Shown: positions 14,912-24,341, counted from the stretch's first letter. The stretch: 64,000 bases of DNA from Flavobacterium sp. SH_e (GCF_025717045.1 NZ_JAOVZN010000012.1:314-64313), one strand, 5' to 3'. Translations and numbers: made by a program. The notes: generated by a model from the sequence alone, not told the origin.

Positions 14912-17900
14912 TTACTTTTTTATAATCTTAGCCGTGTACTTTTTACCTTGAACCGTACAGTCTAAAATGTAAACTCCTGTAGTCAGCTGGCTTACATTTA
15001 CACTTGATGGAACAGCAGAATAAGTTTTACTCCAAACTGCATTGCCTTCCATAGAGTAAATTTTCATTTCAGCTTCGCCTTCAGCTTTTTCAGCCAAGAA
15101 GATATTTACATTGTCTGCCGCTGGATTTGGAAATACTCTGAAAGAATTTGTCAGTTTTCCAATAAGAAGACCTTTTGAGTCAATTGGAGCAGACATACTT
15201 GTACAGCCATGTGCATTGGTTGCTTGAAGACTATAACTTCCTTCCCAAATTGTTGCAACTGTTTTTTCGGTCGCATTCGGGATAATTCTTCCATTTAAAT
15301 ACCACTGATAACCTGCAGCATCAGCAGAAGCTGTAATTTTATTTCCTTCTAATGCTTGAATTTCTGGTACTTTATTTTCTAAAACATTAATAGTTGTTGT
15401 AAAAATTTTACCTAATCCGTGTTCGTTGTAAACTGTTACATAGTAATCTCCGCTTTCTGTTGTAGTGAAAGTTGGATTTGTTGAGCCGTCAAACCATTCG
15501 TAAGCGGCATAATTTCCTGGATTTAAAACTACTTCAGGTCCGCAAGCATCACCGCTTGGCAATTCAGAATTGAAAGTATCGAATGTCACCGTTACTTTTT
15601 CTGTTAATGTACATCCGTTTTCAAGAACTGCCGTAACGATATAATCACCTGGTTTAGTTACTTCAATATCGCTGGTTACTTCTCCAGTATTCCATTTGTA
15701 TGAAACTGCGTCTAACTCTTTGATCAGCAAATTGTTTTTTGCGTTTATATAAACACTTTTTCCAGCATAACCATGAATTGATGCATTGTCAAATAATTTG
15801 AAATCACTTGAAACTCCTTGATAATTATAATTTTCAATAATATTGTTTTGGTCAATAATATCTCCTTCTAATTTGGCTGCGAAATTAAATATATGCGAAT
15901 CTCCGCTTTCGTCTAATTTTGGCTGTTTTTTAAAGGTATATTCAATACTTTCACCAACAGGAATTCCAGCTTCTACAGTTTCTGAAATACTTTCTGATGT
16001 GTTCAGATAGTCTAGCTTCAACTGAATTGAATTTTCTTTGATGGCATTCTGGCCTTCATTAGTCAATTTCACTTTATATTCTTGACTTCCGCAAACGTCT
16101 TTTGGCGATAAAATCTCCATAGCTACGTCTGTAACGGCATCATTAAAGATTTTTAAATCATCTAAAACCATATAAGAATATCCAGCTGCTTTTGCATGTC
16201 TGAAACGGAACATTACCAGTTTTCCTCTGTATTTACTAATATTCAATGCAGCTCTCTTCCATTCTGTGTCTATGTAGCTGCCTTCTTTGTTTCTTCTCCA
16301 AAGTTCTGTCCACTCGCCTCCTGCTACTTTTATATCAACTAGGAAAATGTCATTAACATTACTCTGCATTGCATAATAGAATTCTACGGCAGAAGCGCTA
16401 TCAGACAATTTGTACATTGGCGAAATTAATTCTCCATAATAAGATAAATTCTCTAACGAACTGTACAGCATTTTTGCAGAAGTATCTCCTGTATGATCTT
16501 TTTTAGGAACTGTTAAGTTCGCATTATCTGGAGTCGTTACAATTCTCCACGGATAATTATCGTCACTTATACTCGAAACAAATCCATTTGCTCCTAATAA
16601 TGATCCAGCTGTTACATTAGAGAAACTTTCAAGGCTTAATTCAGGAGCTTTTGCCACAACTTGAAAAGTGCCATTTATTACTTTTGCCTGATCTTTTGGT
16701 TCGTCAGCTGTAAAAGCTTTAATTGCAATTTCATAGTTTCCTGCTGGCAATTCCGGCAAACCATCAATTGTATAGGTAATTGTCTGACCAACCAGTACTT
16801 CATCATTTCTTTCTAAAGAAACTGGAGCGCCAACAGCCGTACCGTTTTGAGAAATCTGATATTCAATTGTAACTTTATTTATCGGTTTGTAGGCAGAATT
16901 TCTTGCGCTTACCACAAACTCATGAGAAGCTGAATCTTCGTTTACATTTTCTGCAACACTTAGATTTGACAATCTTACATTCGATTTTGTTTCTTTAATT
17001 TCGATATTATCTACCGCAAAACCATTAGCAAAATATCCGTTATCATTTTGGACGAATGCAATCATAACACAAGATTTTCCTGCATATTCGGTCAAATCCA
17101 CTCCATATTCCCACCAATTTCCATAATAAGGCATTTTAAACACTTCCTTCCAAGTTTCTCCTCCATCTGTACTTGCTTTTACATATCCGTCAGAAAGATG
17201 CTGAGCATCACCAAAACCGTCAAAAGTTAAATGCGCTGTTTTGTAATTTGTCAAATCAAATACTGGAGAAACCAACATATCGTTTGCTGCATCACAATTG
17301 CATTTATCATCGTTACTTGCCATAAATTTGGTATGATCTGCAATAAACCAACCTGGTGAACCTAAATCTGGACGTAAACCATGTTTCCAGCCTGCAGAAC
17401 CTTTATTTTCAGCAGTTCTCCATCCTTTGTATTTAGAAGCATCTTCAAAATCCATTTTATAAGGAAGAACAGAGATTTTCATATCTTCATTATTCCAATT
17501 ATCGTAAGTAAGCGTCACGGCGTTGTTTCCTTGTTTAAGATCTTTTGCCATATCTTCAGGAAATACAGAAACCGTAATAGTGTGCTCTCCAATATTTTTC
17601 AAACTGATATTTGGCACTGAATATGATATTGTGTCTTTAAACTTCGCAAAGTTTAAAGTTGTTTTTTCAGTTTTTGAAAATACCTCCGTTTTTGTAGCAT
17701 CAAGAACTTTAGTCGTAATATTAACCACTTGGCTAGCAGTAGCAAAATTGTTTGTAATCTTAGCTTTTATGGCAACATTACTATTATTAATATCACATTT
17801 TCCTGCATCTAGTTTTGCAGATAAAACTTCTAAATCATAAGGAGCATCGCTTACCAAGATGTTGTCTATAAATCCCCCTAAAAATCCATCATAATAATCA

Positions 17901-20900
17901 TCTGATTTTACACGAAAACGAATGGCTGCTTTTTTACCAGCAAGCTCATTTAAACGTATTTGATAAGGATCTTTTTTCAGATTATTGTTCACACCCGTAA
18001 ACCATCCTCCATCAAATAAGTCATTTAAATGCTTGGTTTCTGGATAATTTACAGTTTCAACTTTTTTCCAGTTCTGGCCATTATCTTCAGAATATTCAAC
18101 CACTAATCCGTCATAGCCAGTATGAAGCAAATAATACAAATCAAACTCAACATAAGGAGAAACTACATTGGTAAAGTCAAAAATTGGAGATTCTAGAACA
18201 AAATCAGAATTAAGTCCCATTCTTTCTGTTCCTTTAAAATCTACCATTCCCCACATATATTGCGATTTAACGGTTCTAAATGATGCAGGATAATTTTGGA
18301 ATAAAAACTTTTGGTTTCCAGCTAATGCTTTTGTATTCCATCCTCCAGCTGTTCTTTCAAATCCTTCAGAATATGGAAACTGTGTAATAATACCGTTATA
18401 TGCAGCATTTATAATACTGTTATTTGTGGTAATTGGGTCTTGTGCAAATGTTACAAATCCTTCGTAAGTATGCAGGCCAGCCGCAGATAAATCGAAAGTG
18501 TTATCAAAAGAAACTGTCATTTCTGAATTTCCTTTAAAATCTGCCGCAAGCGTAACATCTTTCCAAATGGTTGTACTTCCGGCAGCCGTATTAGCATATC
18601 CAACTTTAAGTACCGTTCCTGCCGGAATATCAGCACAACCTAAATTAAAAATCGTCATCGATGACTGATAGTTTGAAGGAAGCACACCTCCTGTATAATA
18701 AGGCATACTCAGCGAAGTTGCTTTAAGATCATAATCTTTTTGCGCTGCAGGAACAACAAGTGGCGAAATAAAGGTATAGCCTTCTTTTGCTCCAAATTCG
18801 GTTATAGGATTTAAATCTACTTTTACTTCTACATAATTTGTTGCTCCGTTACCTTGATATGGAATTTTACTTTTTAACGGTAAAACTACTTCTTCGCCTG
18901 GATTTAGATCTTTAGCAAAAGGAACTTTCCCATCATAAGTATAAAAAGTAATCATTCTTCCTAAAGCACTTGCCATTGCTCTTAATTTGAAATTCAAATT
19001 TTCGTCGGCTTTAATTACGGTGCTTCCTGTGTTTTTAATTTTTACATAAAAAGGTTCTTCTCCTTTTAAAGGACCACATGAAACCGAAGGATTCTCAACA
19101 GAAACTAGAAGAATTTGTCTTTCTCCATAGGCAGGTCCAACACCAATTGCATACCAAGCATTGGTTACTTGCTTGTATTCTTCAGAACCTAATCCGTACA
19201 AATCTTCTGTAGCCATCAAACTTGCCTGACGCATTGCCATGAAATTTGAAGAAGGCGATAAATATTCTGTAAGTGTCGTGTAGGCAATTTTCTCGGCTTT
19301 TTCCAAACCAATTGCTTTTACGCTATAACTGTTATTTAAGTCATTAACGCCTTCGCCACCTTCTACTAAAAGATAATACCAATAATTGGTAATTCCACTA
19401 TTTTGGTGAACACCTCCATTATCAACACTTGTATTGGCAGGATTTGTCCAAAATTCTCCACCGTAAGTATCTGGCTGACCAGCCGCTTTTGGGTTGGCCA
19501 TACTTCTTAAACTTCCGTGTTTGTACAATTCGTCTCCAAGCATCCAGATATCATTTTTAGAATCTTTTCCAGCATAAAGCTCAATCGAAATTCCAAAAAT
19601 ATCACTGAACGATTCGTTCATTGCTCCAGATTCTCCTAAATAAATTAAACCTGCAGAAAATTGTGTTACGGCATGCGTCATTTCGTGTCCCGTAATTCCT
19701 AAACTTACAAATGGCTGTTTGTCTCCATCACCAAACTGCGCCCATCCTCCTGTCCAAGATGCATTCTGAACATTGGTTCCTAAGTGCGCAAGACCAAAAA
19801 TGGTCATTCCTTTATCATCGACACTATTACGGTTAAATTTTTCTTCGTAATAATTCAACGTCTTTTGCAATCCCCAATGAATATCGATTGCCGCTTCATC
19901 GTGATCTTTATTGTATAAATCATTCCAATTATTGTCTTCATCGATATACTCTGTCAAAACTTCATCAGATGCGTGTTCTGCATGATTCATATTTAAAGTA
20001 TAAATCGGCACTTTATATTTTCCTAATAAAGTTTCCAATCTATAACCATCTGCATATTGTGTTGTGCCAAAAGTAACATCTCCTGCAAATCTGGCTTTTC
20101 CTTTACCAATGGCAGCTCTTCCGTCAGCAGAAGGCGAAGAAGACGAGCGAAGATCTCTGCTTAAATCGATTTTTAAGATTACTTTTCCTGTATTAGCATC
20201 TACATAAATCGTCTGACTTGATTGCGGATTTGTAGCGAAAATATCGTACTTCCAAGCCAAATGATATTCTGTCAATTCTGAAGAGAAATTTGGTCCAACA
20301 TAAACCAATTCTCCTTCTGGTTTTGTGCTAATTTTTTTATGCACTAAAGAAGATAACTTTTTGCTCTGCCAAACATATTCTTTAGCATTTACCGTATTTA
20401 ATGCATTTTGCAAAGCCGTCGAAGCATTTACTTTATAATTACTGCTGGCTGGCAGCTTTTTGCTCACCGCACCAAATGCATCAATCTTAGATTTATCTTC
20501 TCTAACCTTGAAAATAGCTCCTTCTACAGGAACAGAATTGTGCAGTTGCTGATACGTAGCCAAAGTTCGTCCGTGCTTATCTGAAACCGATTTTAACTGC
20601 ATTCTATCTGAACCCGATAACTCGAAAGCGTCTTTTTTAACTTCAAATATATTTCTAGACGTCAATTTTGCGGACTTTGCAAAAGACTTCACTTTTGTAG
20701 TGTCTGAAATCTGCACATTTTTGGCTGTTGCAGCTCTTTGGCTTTTGTCAAAAAATTTCTGGCTAGCCTTTAATCGCTGATTTACCGCATCACTTTCTTC
20801 TTGCGAAAGTGTGGTTCCGTTTACACTCTTTTGAGTTAATAAAACAGTAGGATCATCATTCTGATTACTGTTTTGATCTGTTGTTTTTTGAAAAACCTGA

Positions 20901-21052
20901 TCTTTTTTCTGATTGGCGCTTGGCGATTGTATGGCCGTCTGCGCATTGGCCGATTTGTTTTTTGGTAAAGGTGACTGAGCCATTCCGACGGAACAGACTA
21001 AGAAACCCAACAAAAGAAACAAATACCTAGGGTTTGAGTAGGTTTGGTTCAT
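14912..21052 (-). CDS. Giant secreted M4 (thermolysin-family) metalloprotease with T9SS sorting domain
   Basis: 2046 residues. The order is: signal peptide (1-25); a Gln/Asn-rich linker; an FTP/PepSY-type propeptide (about 120-300); the M4 catalytic domain with H456-E457-M-T-H460 and downstream GESGAMNESFSDIFG supplying the third ligand Glu; and the M4 C-terminal helical domain to about 640. Then come about 1300 residues of CARDB-, jellyroll (MAM/anchor-J)- and Ig/PKD-like modules, several with W-rich strands. The last 80 residues are a type A T9SS sorting domain (FRVFPNPAADNVNI...GVYILDCTVQGKKYTAKIIKK). It should be exported to the surface or medium and activated by propeptide removal. It is far longer than a typical M4 enzyme because of the binding modules. 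Confidence 0.93.
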   Translation of the reverse strand: MNQTYSNPRYLFLLLGFLVCSVGMAQSPLPKNKSANAQTAIQSPSANQKKDQVFQKTTDQNSNQNDDPTVLLTQKSVNGTTLSQEESDAVNQRLKASQKFFDKSQRAATAKNVQISDTTKVKSFAKSAKLTSRNIFEVKKDAFELSGSDRMQLKSVSDKHGRTLATYQQLHNSVPVEGAIFKVREDKSKIDAFGAVSKKLPASSNYKVNASTALQNALNTVNAKEYVWQSKKLSSLVHKKISTKPEGELVYVGPNFSSELTEYHLAWKYDIFATNPQSSQTIYVDANTGKVILKIDLSRDLRSSSSPSADGRAAIGKGKARFAGDVTFGTTQYADGYRLETLLGKYKVPIYTLNMNHAEHASDEVLTEYIDEDNNWNDLYNKDHDEAAIDIHWGLQKTLNYYEEKFNRNSVDDKGMTIFGLAHLGTNVQNASWTGGWAQFGDGDKQPFVSLGITGHEMTHAVTQFSAGLIYLGESGAMNESFSDIFGISIELYAGKDSKNDIWMLGDELYKHGSLRSMANPKAAGQPDTYGGEFWTNPANTSVDNGGVHQNSGITNYWYYLLVEGGEGVNDLNNSYSVKAIGLEKAEKIAYTTLTEYLSPSSNFMAMRQASLMATEDLYGLGSEEYKQVTNAWYAIGVGPAYGERQILLVSVENPSVSCGPLKGEEPFYVKIKNTGSTVIKADENLNFKLRAMASALGRMITFYTYDGKVPFAKDLNPGEEVVLPLKSKIPYQGNGATNYVEVKVDLNPITEFGAKEGYTFISPLVVPAAQKDYDLKATSLSMPYYTGGVLPSNYQSSMTIFNLGCADIPAGTVLKVGYANTAAGSTTIWKDVTLAADFKGNSEMTVSFDNTFDLSAAGLHTYEGFVTFAQDPITTNNSIINAAYNGIITQFPYSEGFERTAGGWNTKALAGNQKFLFQNYPASFRTVKSQYMWGMVDFKGTERMGLNSDFVLESPIFDFTNVVSPYVEFDLYYLLHTGYDGLVVEYSEDNGQNWKKVETVNYPETKHLNDLFDGGWFTGVNNNLKKDPYQIRLNELAGKKAAIRFRVKSDDYYDGFLGGFIDNILVSDAPYDLEVLSAKLDAGKCDINNSNVAIKAKITNNFATASQVVNITTKVLDATKTEVFSKTEKTTLNFAKFKDTISYSVPNISLKNIGEHTITVSVFPEDMAKDLKQGNNAVTLTYDNWNNEDMKISVLPYKMDFEDASKYKGWRTAENKGSAGWKHGLRPDLGSPGWFIADHTKFMASNDDKCNCDAANDMLVSPVFDLTNYKTAHLTFDGFGDAQHLSDGYVKASTDGGETWKEVFKMPYYGNWWEYGVDLTEYAGKSCVMIAFVQNDNGYFANGFAVDNIEIKETKSNVRLSNLSVAENVNEDSASHEFVVSARNSAYKPINKVTIEYQISQNGTAVGAPVSLERNDEVLVGQTITYTIDGLPELPAGNYEIAIKAFTADEPKDQAKVINGTFQVVAKAPELSLESFSNVTAGSLLGANGFVSSISDDNYPWRIVTTPDNANLTVPKKDHTGDTSAKMLYSSLENLSYYGELISPMYKLSDSASAVEFYYAMQSNVNDIFLVDIKVAGGEWTELWRRNKEGSYIDTEWKRAALNISKYRGKLVMFRFRHAKAAGYSYMVLDDLKIFNDAVTDVAMEILSPKDVCGSQEYKVKLTNEGQNAIKENSIQLKLDYLNTSESISETVEAGIPVGESIEYTFKKQPKLDESGDSHIFNFAAKLEGDIIDQNNIIENYNYQGVSSDFKLFDNASIHGYAGKSVYINAKNNLLIKELDAVSYKWNTGEVTSDIEVTKPGDYIVTAVLENGCTLTEKVTVTFDTFNSELPSGDACGPEVVLNPGNYAAYEWFDGSTNPTFTTTESGDYYVTVYNEHGLGKIFTTTINVLENKVPEIQALEGNKITASADAAGYQWYLNGRIIPNATEKTVATIWEGSYSLQATNAHGCTSMSAPIDSKGLLIGKLTNSFRVFPNPAADNVNIFLAEKAEGEAEMKIYSMEGNAVWSKTYSAVPSSVNVSQLTTGVYILDCTVQGKKYTAKIIKK

Positions 21053-21145
21053 TTTTTAAAATTTTTAGATTAGTATTAAGGCATTTTTAGTTCATAGTTT
21101 GCGCTCTATTCGTTCGCACAAAAGCGCAAAAGCCTCGTCCAAAAA

Positions 21146-21280
21146 TCAATTTGGCGATTGATTCTTAGATCCGGTTTTTGTTATTTTCTGTAGAATTTTT
21201 AAGAGTGCGCTCTTTTTTGTTTTTGTTTCCTCCAAAAGTTCATCTAAACTTTTATTCGGTTCATTTTTCTTTGTGTCCAT
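21146..21280 (-). CDS. Possible 44-residue protein upstream of the M4 protease
   Basis: ATG at 21280 opens a frame of charged, helical composition (MDTKKNEPNKSLDELLEETK..., ending SKNQSPN). It lies in the 390-base gap between the protease and the TPR regulator. A TACGTTTG -7 box ends one base before the ATG, which would make the message nearly leaderless. That is odd, and it lowers confidence; the frame may simply sit in the protease mRNA leader. Confidence 0.35.
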   Translation of the reverse strand: MDTKKNEPNKSLDELLEETKTKKSALLKILQKITKTGSKNQSPN

Positions 21281-21281
21281 C

Positions 21282-21289
21282 CAAACGTA
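21282..21289 (-). promoter_or_regulatory. -7 box (TACGTTTG) for the M4 protease transcript
   Basis: Exact TAnnTTTG on the minus strand with a TTT-type -33 about 17 bases upstream. It would give the protease a leader of roughly 220 bases. Confidence 0.45.
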
Positions 21290-21441
21290 TTTTATAATCG
21301 TTTGGTAAATGTAGAATAGCAGTATCAGACTCAGAAAAAAAGGACTATTGCAAAAACACTCGCAGGCTAAAATGCATCACTAAAAAAACACTCATTTTAA
21401 AATAAAAACAACTATATCAAATAGTTACATTTGAAATTATT

Positions 21442-23097
21442 TTACAATGAATCGCCTTTAAAACTGTTCAGATAAGTGGAAAGATTTACTTTTTCGTTGG
21501 TCAAATCGAACTTTTTACGCAGTCTGGTGCGGGCATTTTCTATTGATTTAAACGATTGCCCAGTGATTTGAGAAATCTCTTTTGTAGTTAAATCTAAATA
21601 TAGTAGCGCACAAAGACGGCGCTCTTTTGGAGTAAGTGTCGGATAATCTATGGTCAATTTATCGAAGAAAGATTTATGAACCTGCTCAAAACTAATTTCA
21701 AATTCTTTCCAGATATCAGTATTTAAATCTTTTTCTAGACGTTTTAAAACAATATCTATTGCTTGCTGTAATTCTTTATTTGGCGTTTTGAGTTTGATCT
21801 TTTTAAGATCTGTCAGAATTTCATTGATGTTGTCTGTACGATGAATTTCAGACATTGCTTTGCCAACCAAAACCATGTTCTTGGCTTCAAGACTTTGTTT
21901 GAGTTCCTGCTGTTTGGCTTTTAATTTCTCCTGCTCCAACTGATTTTTGATGTGCTTATTTCGATATCGAATTAATAAAATAATGAGCACTAATATTCCA
22001 ACAACCAATATTAATCCGACAACATAATATTTAAATCTGGTTTTCTCTTCGACGAGTGTTCTTATCTGACTTCTAACTTTATAATCTTGTTCAAGCTTAA
22101 TTCTTTCAAGGTTTACAGCTTTCTGTTCAATATTTATGCTGTCACTGATTTTATTGTATTCCTGAAAATAATAAACCGCATTCTTATAATCTGCTTTTTT
22201 TAAATAAGCTTCATAAAGCATTTTATTTAATCTCATATTCGAAAAACCAAAAGGCTTATCTTTATTAAATTCAAAAGCTTTTTTCGCATTTACAATGGCA
22301 GCATCACATTTATTTTCTTCCAAATTATATTGCGAAAGAGATTCATACACAAATGATTTTAATGAATTATCGATGTTTGAACTAACCAAAGAAAAAGCCT
22401 TTTCAAAATAAAGATCGGCATTCTTCTTATCTTTCTTTTTAGCATAAGTCCTTGCTAAATTGGTATAAATATATACTGTTAAAGTATTGTTTTTCAGCTT
22501 TTCGGTTATCAAATGTGCCTTTTGATAATAGTGCAAAGAAGAGTCCGCATTTTTGTCGAGATAGATTGTTCCAATATTATTTAGAATCTTAACCAGTTTT
22601 GTCGAATCATTTTTAGCTTTCTGATACTTATATACATGCGAGAAAAATTTAAGGGCTTTTTCCTGATTATTGCTTTTTGCATACAAAATGGCTAGATTGT
22701 TTTCTGCGCTGGCAATTTCTGCAGGATTGTTTTTTTCTTTATAAATATCATAAGCCTTCAAATAGTATTGCAACGCCACATCCAAAACATCTTTTGAGTC
22801 GTAAAGATTTCCAGCTGCTGTATATACAACAGCTAAAATTTCATTTGGTTTCTCTGTTTTTTTTGCTTCAGTTTCGGCCAGTTCTATATACTTAACAGCT
22901 CTTTCCCAATCTGTTTTGTTTAATTTTAATGCTATTTTACAGCACAAATCGGCCTTGCGAGCAGGATTATTGATCGTGTTTAGGCTATCTATCAGCTCTT
23001 TTGTTGAAGATTGCGGATAAATATAAAAACTAGCTGAAATAAATAATATGTAAATTAATCGGCTCATTATATATGAAAATCGTAAGAGTAAGTTCAA
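21442..23097 (-). CDS. TPR-repeat, membrane-anchored regulator with LuxR-type HTH
   Basis: 551 residues. The N-terminal signal sequence probably starts at the internal Met at residue 11 (MSRLIYILFISASFYIYPQ). Residues 30-340 are tandem TPRs (for example YYLKAYDIYKEKNNPAEIASAENNLAILY). A single TM helix lies near 352-376 (YYVVGLILVVGILVLIILL), then a coiled coil. The C-terminal 70 residues form a helix-turn-helix (LTPKERRLCALLYLDLTTKEISQ...SIENARTRLRKK). This architecture is common in flavobacteria: periplasmic TPR sensor, cytoplasmic DNA-binding end. It lies upstream of the M4 protease on the same strand and might control it. Confidence 0.85.
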   Translation of the reverse strand: MNLLLRFSYIMSRLIYILFISASFYIYPQSSTKELIDSLNTINNPARKADLCCKIALKLNKTDWERAVKYIELAETEAKKTEKPNEILAVVYTAAGNLYDSKDVLDVALQYYLKAYDIYKEKNNPAEIASAENNLAILYAKSNNQEKALKFFSHVYKYQKAKNDSTKLVKILNNIGTIYLDKNADSSLHYYQKAHLITEKLKNNTLTVYIYTNLARTYAKKKDKKNADLYFEKAFSLVSSNIDNSLKSFVYESLSQYNLEENKCDAAIVNAKKAFEFNKDKPFGFSNMRLNKMLYEAYLKKADYKNAVYYFQEYNKISDSINIEQKAVNLERIKLEQDYKVRSQIRTLVEEKTRFKYYVVGLILVVGILVLIILLIRYRNKHIKNQLEQEKLKAKQQELKQSLEAKNMVLVGKAMSEIHRTDNINEILTDLKKIKLKTPNKELQQAIDIVLKRLEKDLNTDIWKEFEISFEQVHKSFFDKLTIDYPTLTPKERRLCALLYLDLTTKEISQITGQSFKSIENARTRLRKKFDLTNEKVNLSTYLNSFKGDSL

Positions 23098-23324
23098 AAT
23101 TAGATAAAATTAAAAGCAACATTTTATAAACAGTTTCAAATTTGATTATTTAGAATTAAAAAACTAAAACTGAGACCTTTTTAACAACAAAACAAGAGCT
23201 ATTGATAATCAAATCTTATAAAATTAAAATCATTCTTTATCGTATATCATAAAAAAGAGCCTTTTAACAATTAAAGAATTATATCGTAAATTTAAACGTT
23301 TTTTAACCAGTCTGGAACTTTCAA

Positions 23325-23444
23325 TATGAATAAAAACACATAAAAAATTCATAGCAGAATCGTGGCGCAATAAAGAAAAAAAATATTAAGAAATGCAGTA
23401 TAAAAGTGGGATAAGATGTAAGTAGCAATCCTTCTTTCTATGCC
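23325..23444 (+). repeat. Diverged third attachment region, copy C
   Basis: From 23325 this aligns nearly without gaps to 13519 onward: ATGnAnAAAAACAC, the tandem TTCATAGCA / ATCGTGGCG pair (23348-23367), and AAGAAATGCA followed by GTGGGAT. It ends in AATCCTTCTTTCTATGCC (23427-23444), a decayed version of the tRNA core AATCCCTCTTTCTCCGC. The gap 23098-23529 contains no gene. Confidence 0.65.
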
Positions 23445-23462
23445 AAATGAAGTTTCAAAAAG

Positions 23463-23521
23463 AAACTTTAAAAAACATAGCCTTTAAACGTTATATTTAA
23501 AGGCTATGTTTTTTAAAGTTT
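23463..23521. terminator. Long perfect hairpin terminator
   Basis: A 26-bp perfect stem (23463-23488 with 23496-23521) around a seven-base loop, containing CATAGCC/GGCTATG with A and T runs on both sides. It can stop transcription from both directions and closes the minus-strand gene ending at 23530. It sits at the outer edge of the inferred island. Confidence 0.8.
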
Positions 23522-23529
23522 TAAATTAA

Positions 23530-24174
23530 TCAACAGTTAGTATTATTGTCTATAATTACAGTTACTGCTCCTGAACTATATTCTGGTGTGCTTACTAAAA
23601 CAACTGTACGATCACCAAACAAATCATAAGACAAACCTTGCGGACCTATTCCTGTTTTCGAAAAACTATATTTTTGAACATTTAGGTCATTCCACTTTTT
23701 AGTTGCTAAACTCGCTTGTTTTTCTATTTCTTCAGTATTCCATTGAAGATCACTTATCATGATTGTTTTTGCATTCTTCAAATAATTCAATCCTCTTGAA
23801 TAATCTGAAGGAAGATCACTTGGTATCAAATAATCTATATCATTTGATTTGTAGCCTACTTTTGCTAATTTTTGACTAACAATATCTTCAATCTCTACAA
23901 ATGGTTTATTAATAAGATTTTGAAAAAAACTAAGCTCTTTCTTATCACGTTTAATTTGATGAATGTCCGCATGGCACATTTGATCAATCAAAACCACACC
24001 TTTTGGATGTTCTATCAAATAACTTGATACAGGAAGCCAGACTTTACATTTAACTGGTTTTGCAATTCCAGTATAGGAAAATGTACGGAAGTTATTATTT
24101 TCATTGGAAGGAAGAAATCTTTCGACTCTTACTTGACCGTTGTGCAAATTGTGAACTTTAATTTCCATAATCAA
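23530..24174 (-). CDS. Metallo-beta-lactamase-fold protein with lost metal site (pseudoenzyme or decaying gene)
   Basis: 214 residues. The N-terminal part aligns to lactonase-type MBL proteins (NGQVRVERFLP, then WLPVSSYLIEHPKGVVLIDQ). The expected HxHxDH motif after 'IDYL' is replaced by PSDLPSDYSRGL: no His remains. The TPGH segment later is STPEYSSG, also without His, and IDTG.H is IDQMCH. The protein stops at VTVIIDNNTNC, where relatives continue for about 40 more residues. Folded structure may be kept, but metal-dependent hydrolysis should be impossible. A second Met at residue 3 is an alternative start. It lies just outside the island end, in the same direction as SusD. Confidence 0.7.
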   Translation of the reverse strand: MIMEIKVHNLHNGQVRVERFLPSNENNNFRTFSYTGIAKPVKCKVWLPVSSYLIEHPKGVVLIDQMCHADIHQIKRDKKELSFFQNLINKPFVEIEDIVSQKLAKVGYKSNDIDYLIPSDLPSDYSRGLNYLKNAKTIMISDLQWNTEEIEKQASLATKKWNDLNVQKYSFSKTGIGPQGLSYDLFGDRTVVLVSTPEYSSGAVTVIIDNNTNC

Positions 24175-24341
24175 ATCGTATTTATTATTGGATAATTATT
24201 TAATTCTAAAGATAAAAAAACAGATCTTACAATGATTACAATTCAAAGAAAAAATCCTTTTCGAGTGATCTTAAAAAGATAGGAAGCAAAAATTAATTCA
24301 CTCCCTATCGAAACTAAAAAACTCAATTATTATATAAAACT

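Larger units (their letters stand above)
13652..23430. mobile_element. Probable older island 2 between attachment copies B and C
   Basis: Left end matches the inner left flank of island 1; right end (23325-23444) matches the inner right flank of island 1 and finishes in a degenerate copy of the tRNA core. The cargo is a barrel-protein relic, an outer-membrane barrel protein, a giant M4 metalloprotease and a TPR-HTH regulator. No integrase is present. The greater divergence of copy C suggests this insertion is older than island 1. Confidence 0.55.

Noticed and set aside
23426..23444. Fragment resembling a tRNA acceptor end as a tRNA pseudogene
   Set aside because: Only the core-like 18 bases match, and the flanking att arm sequence is conserved instead; it fits a decayed attachment site.
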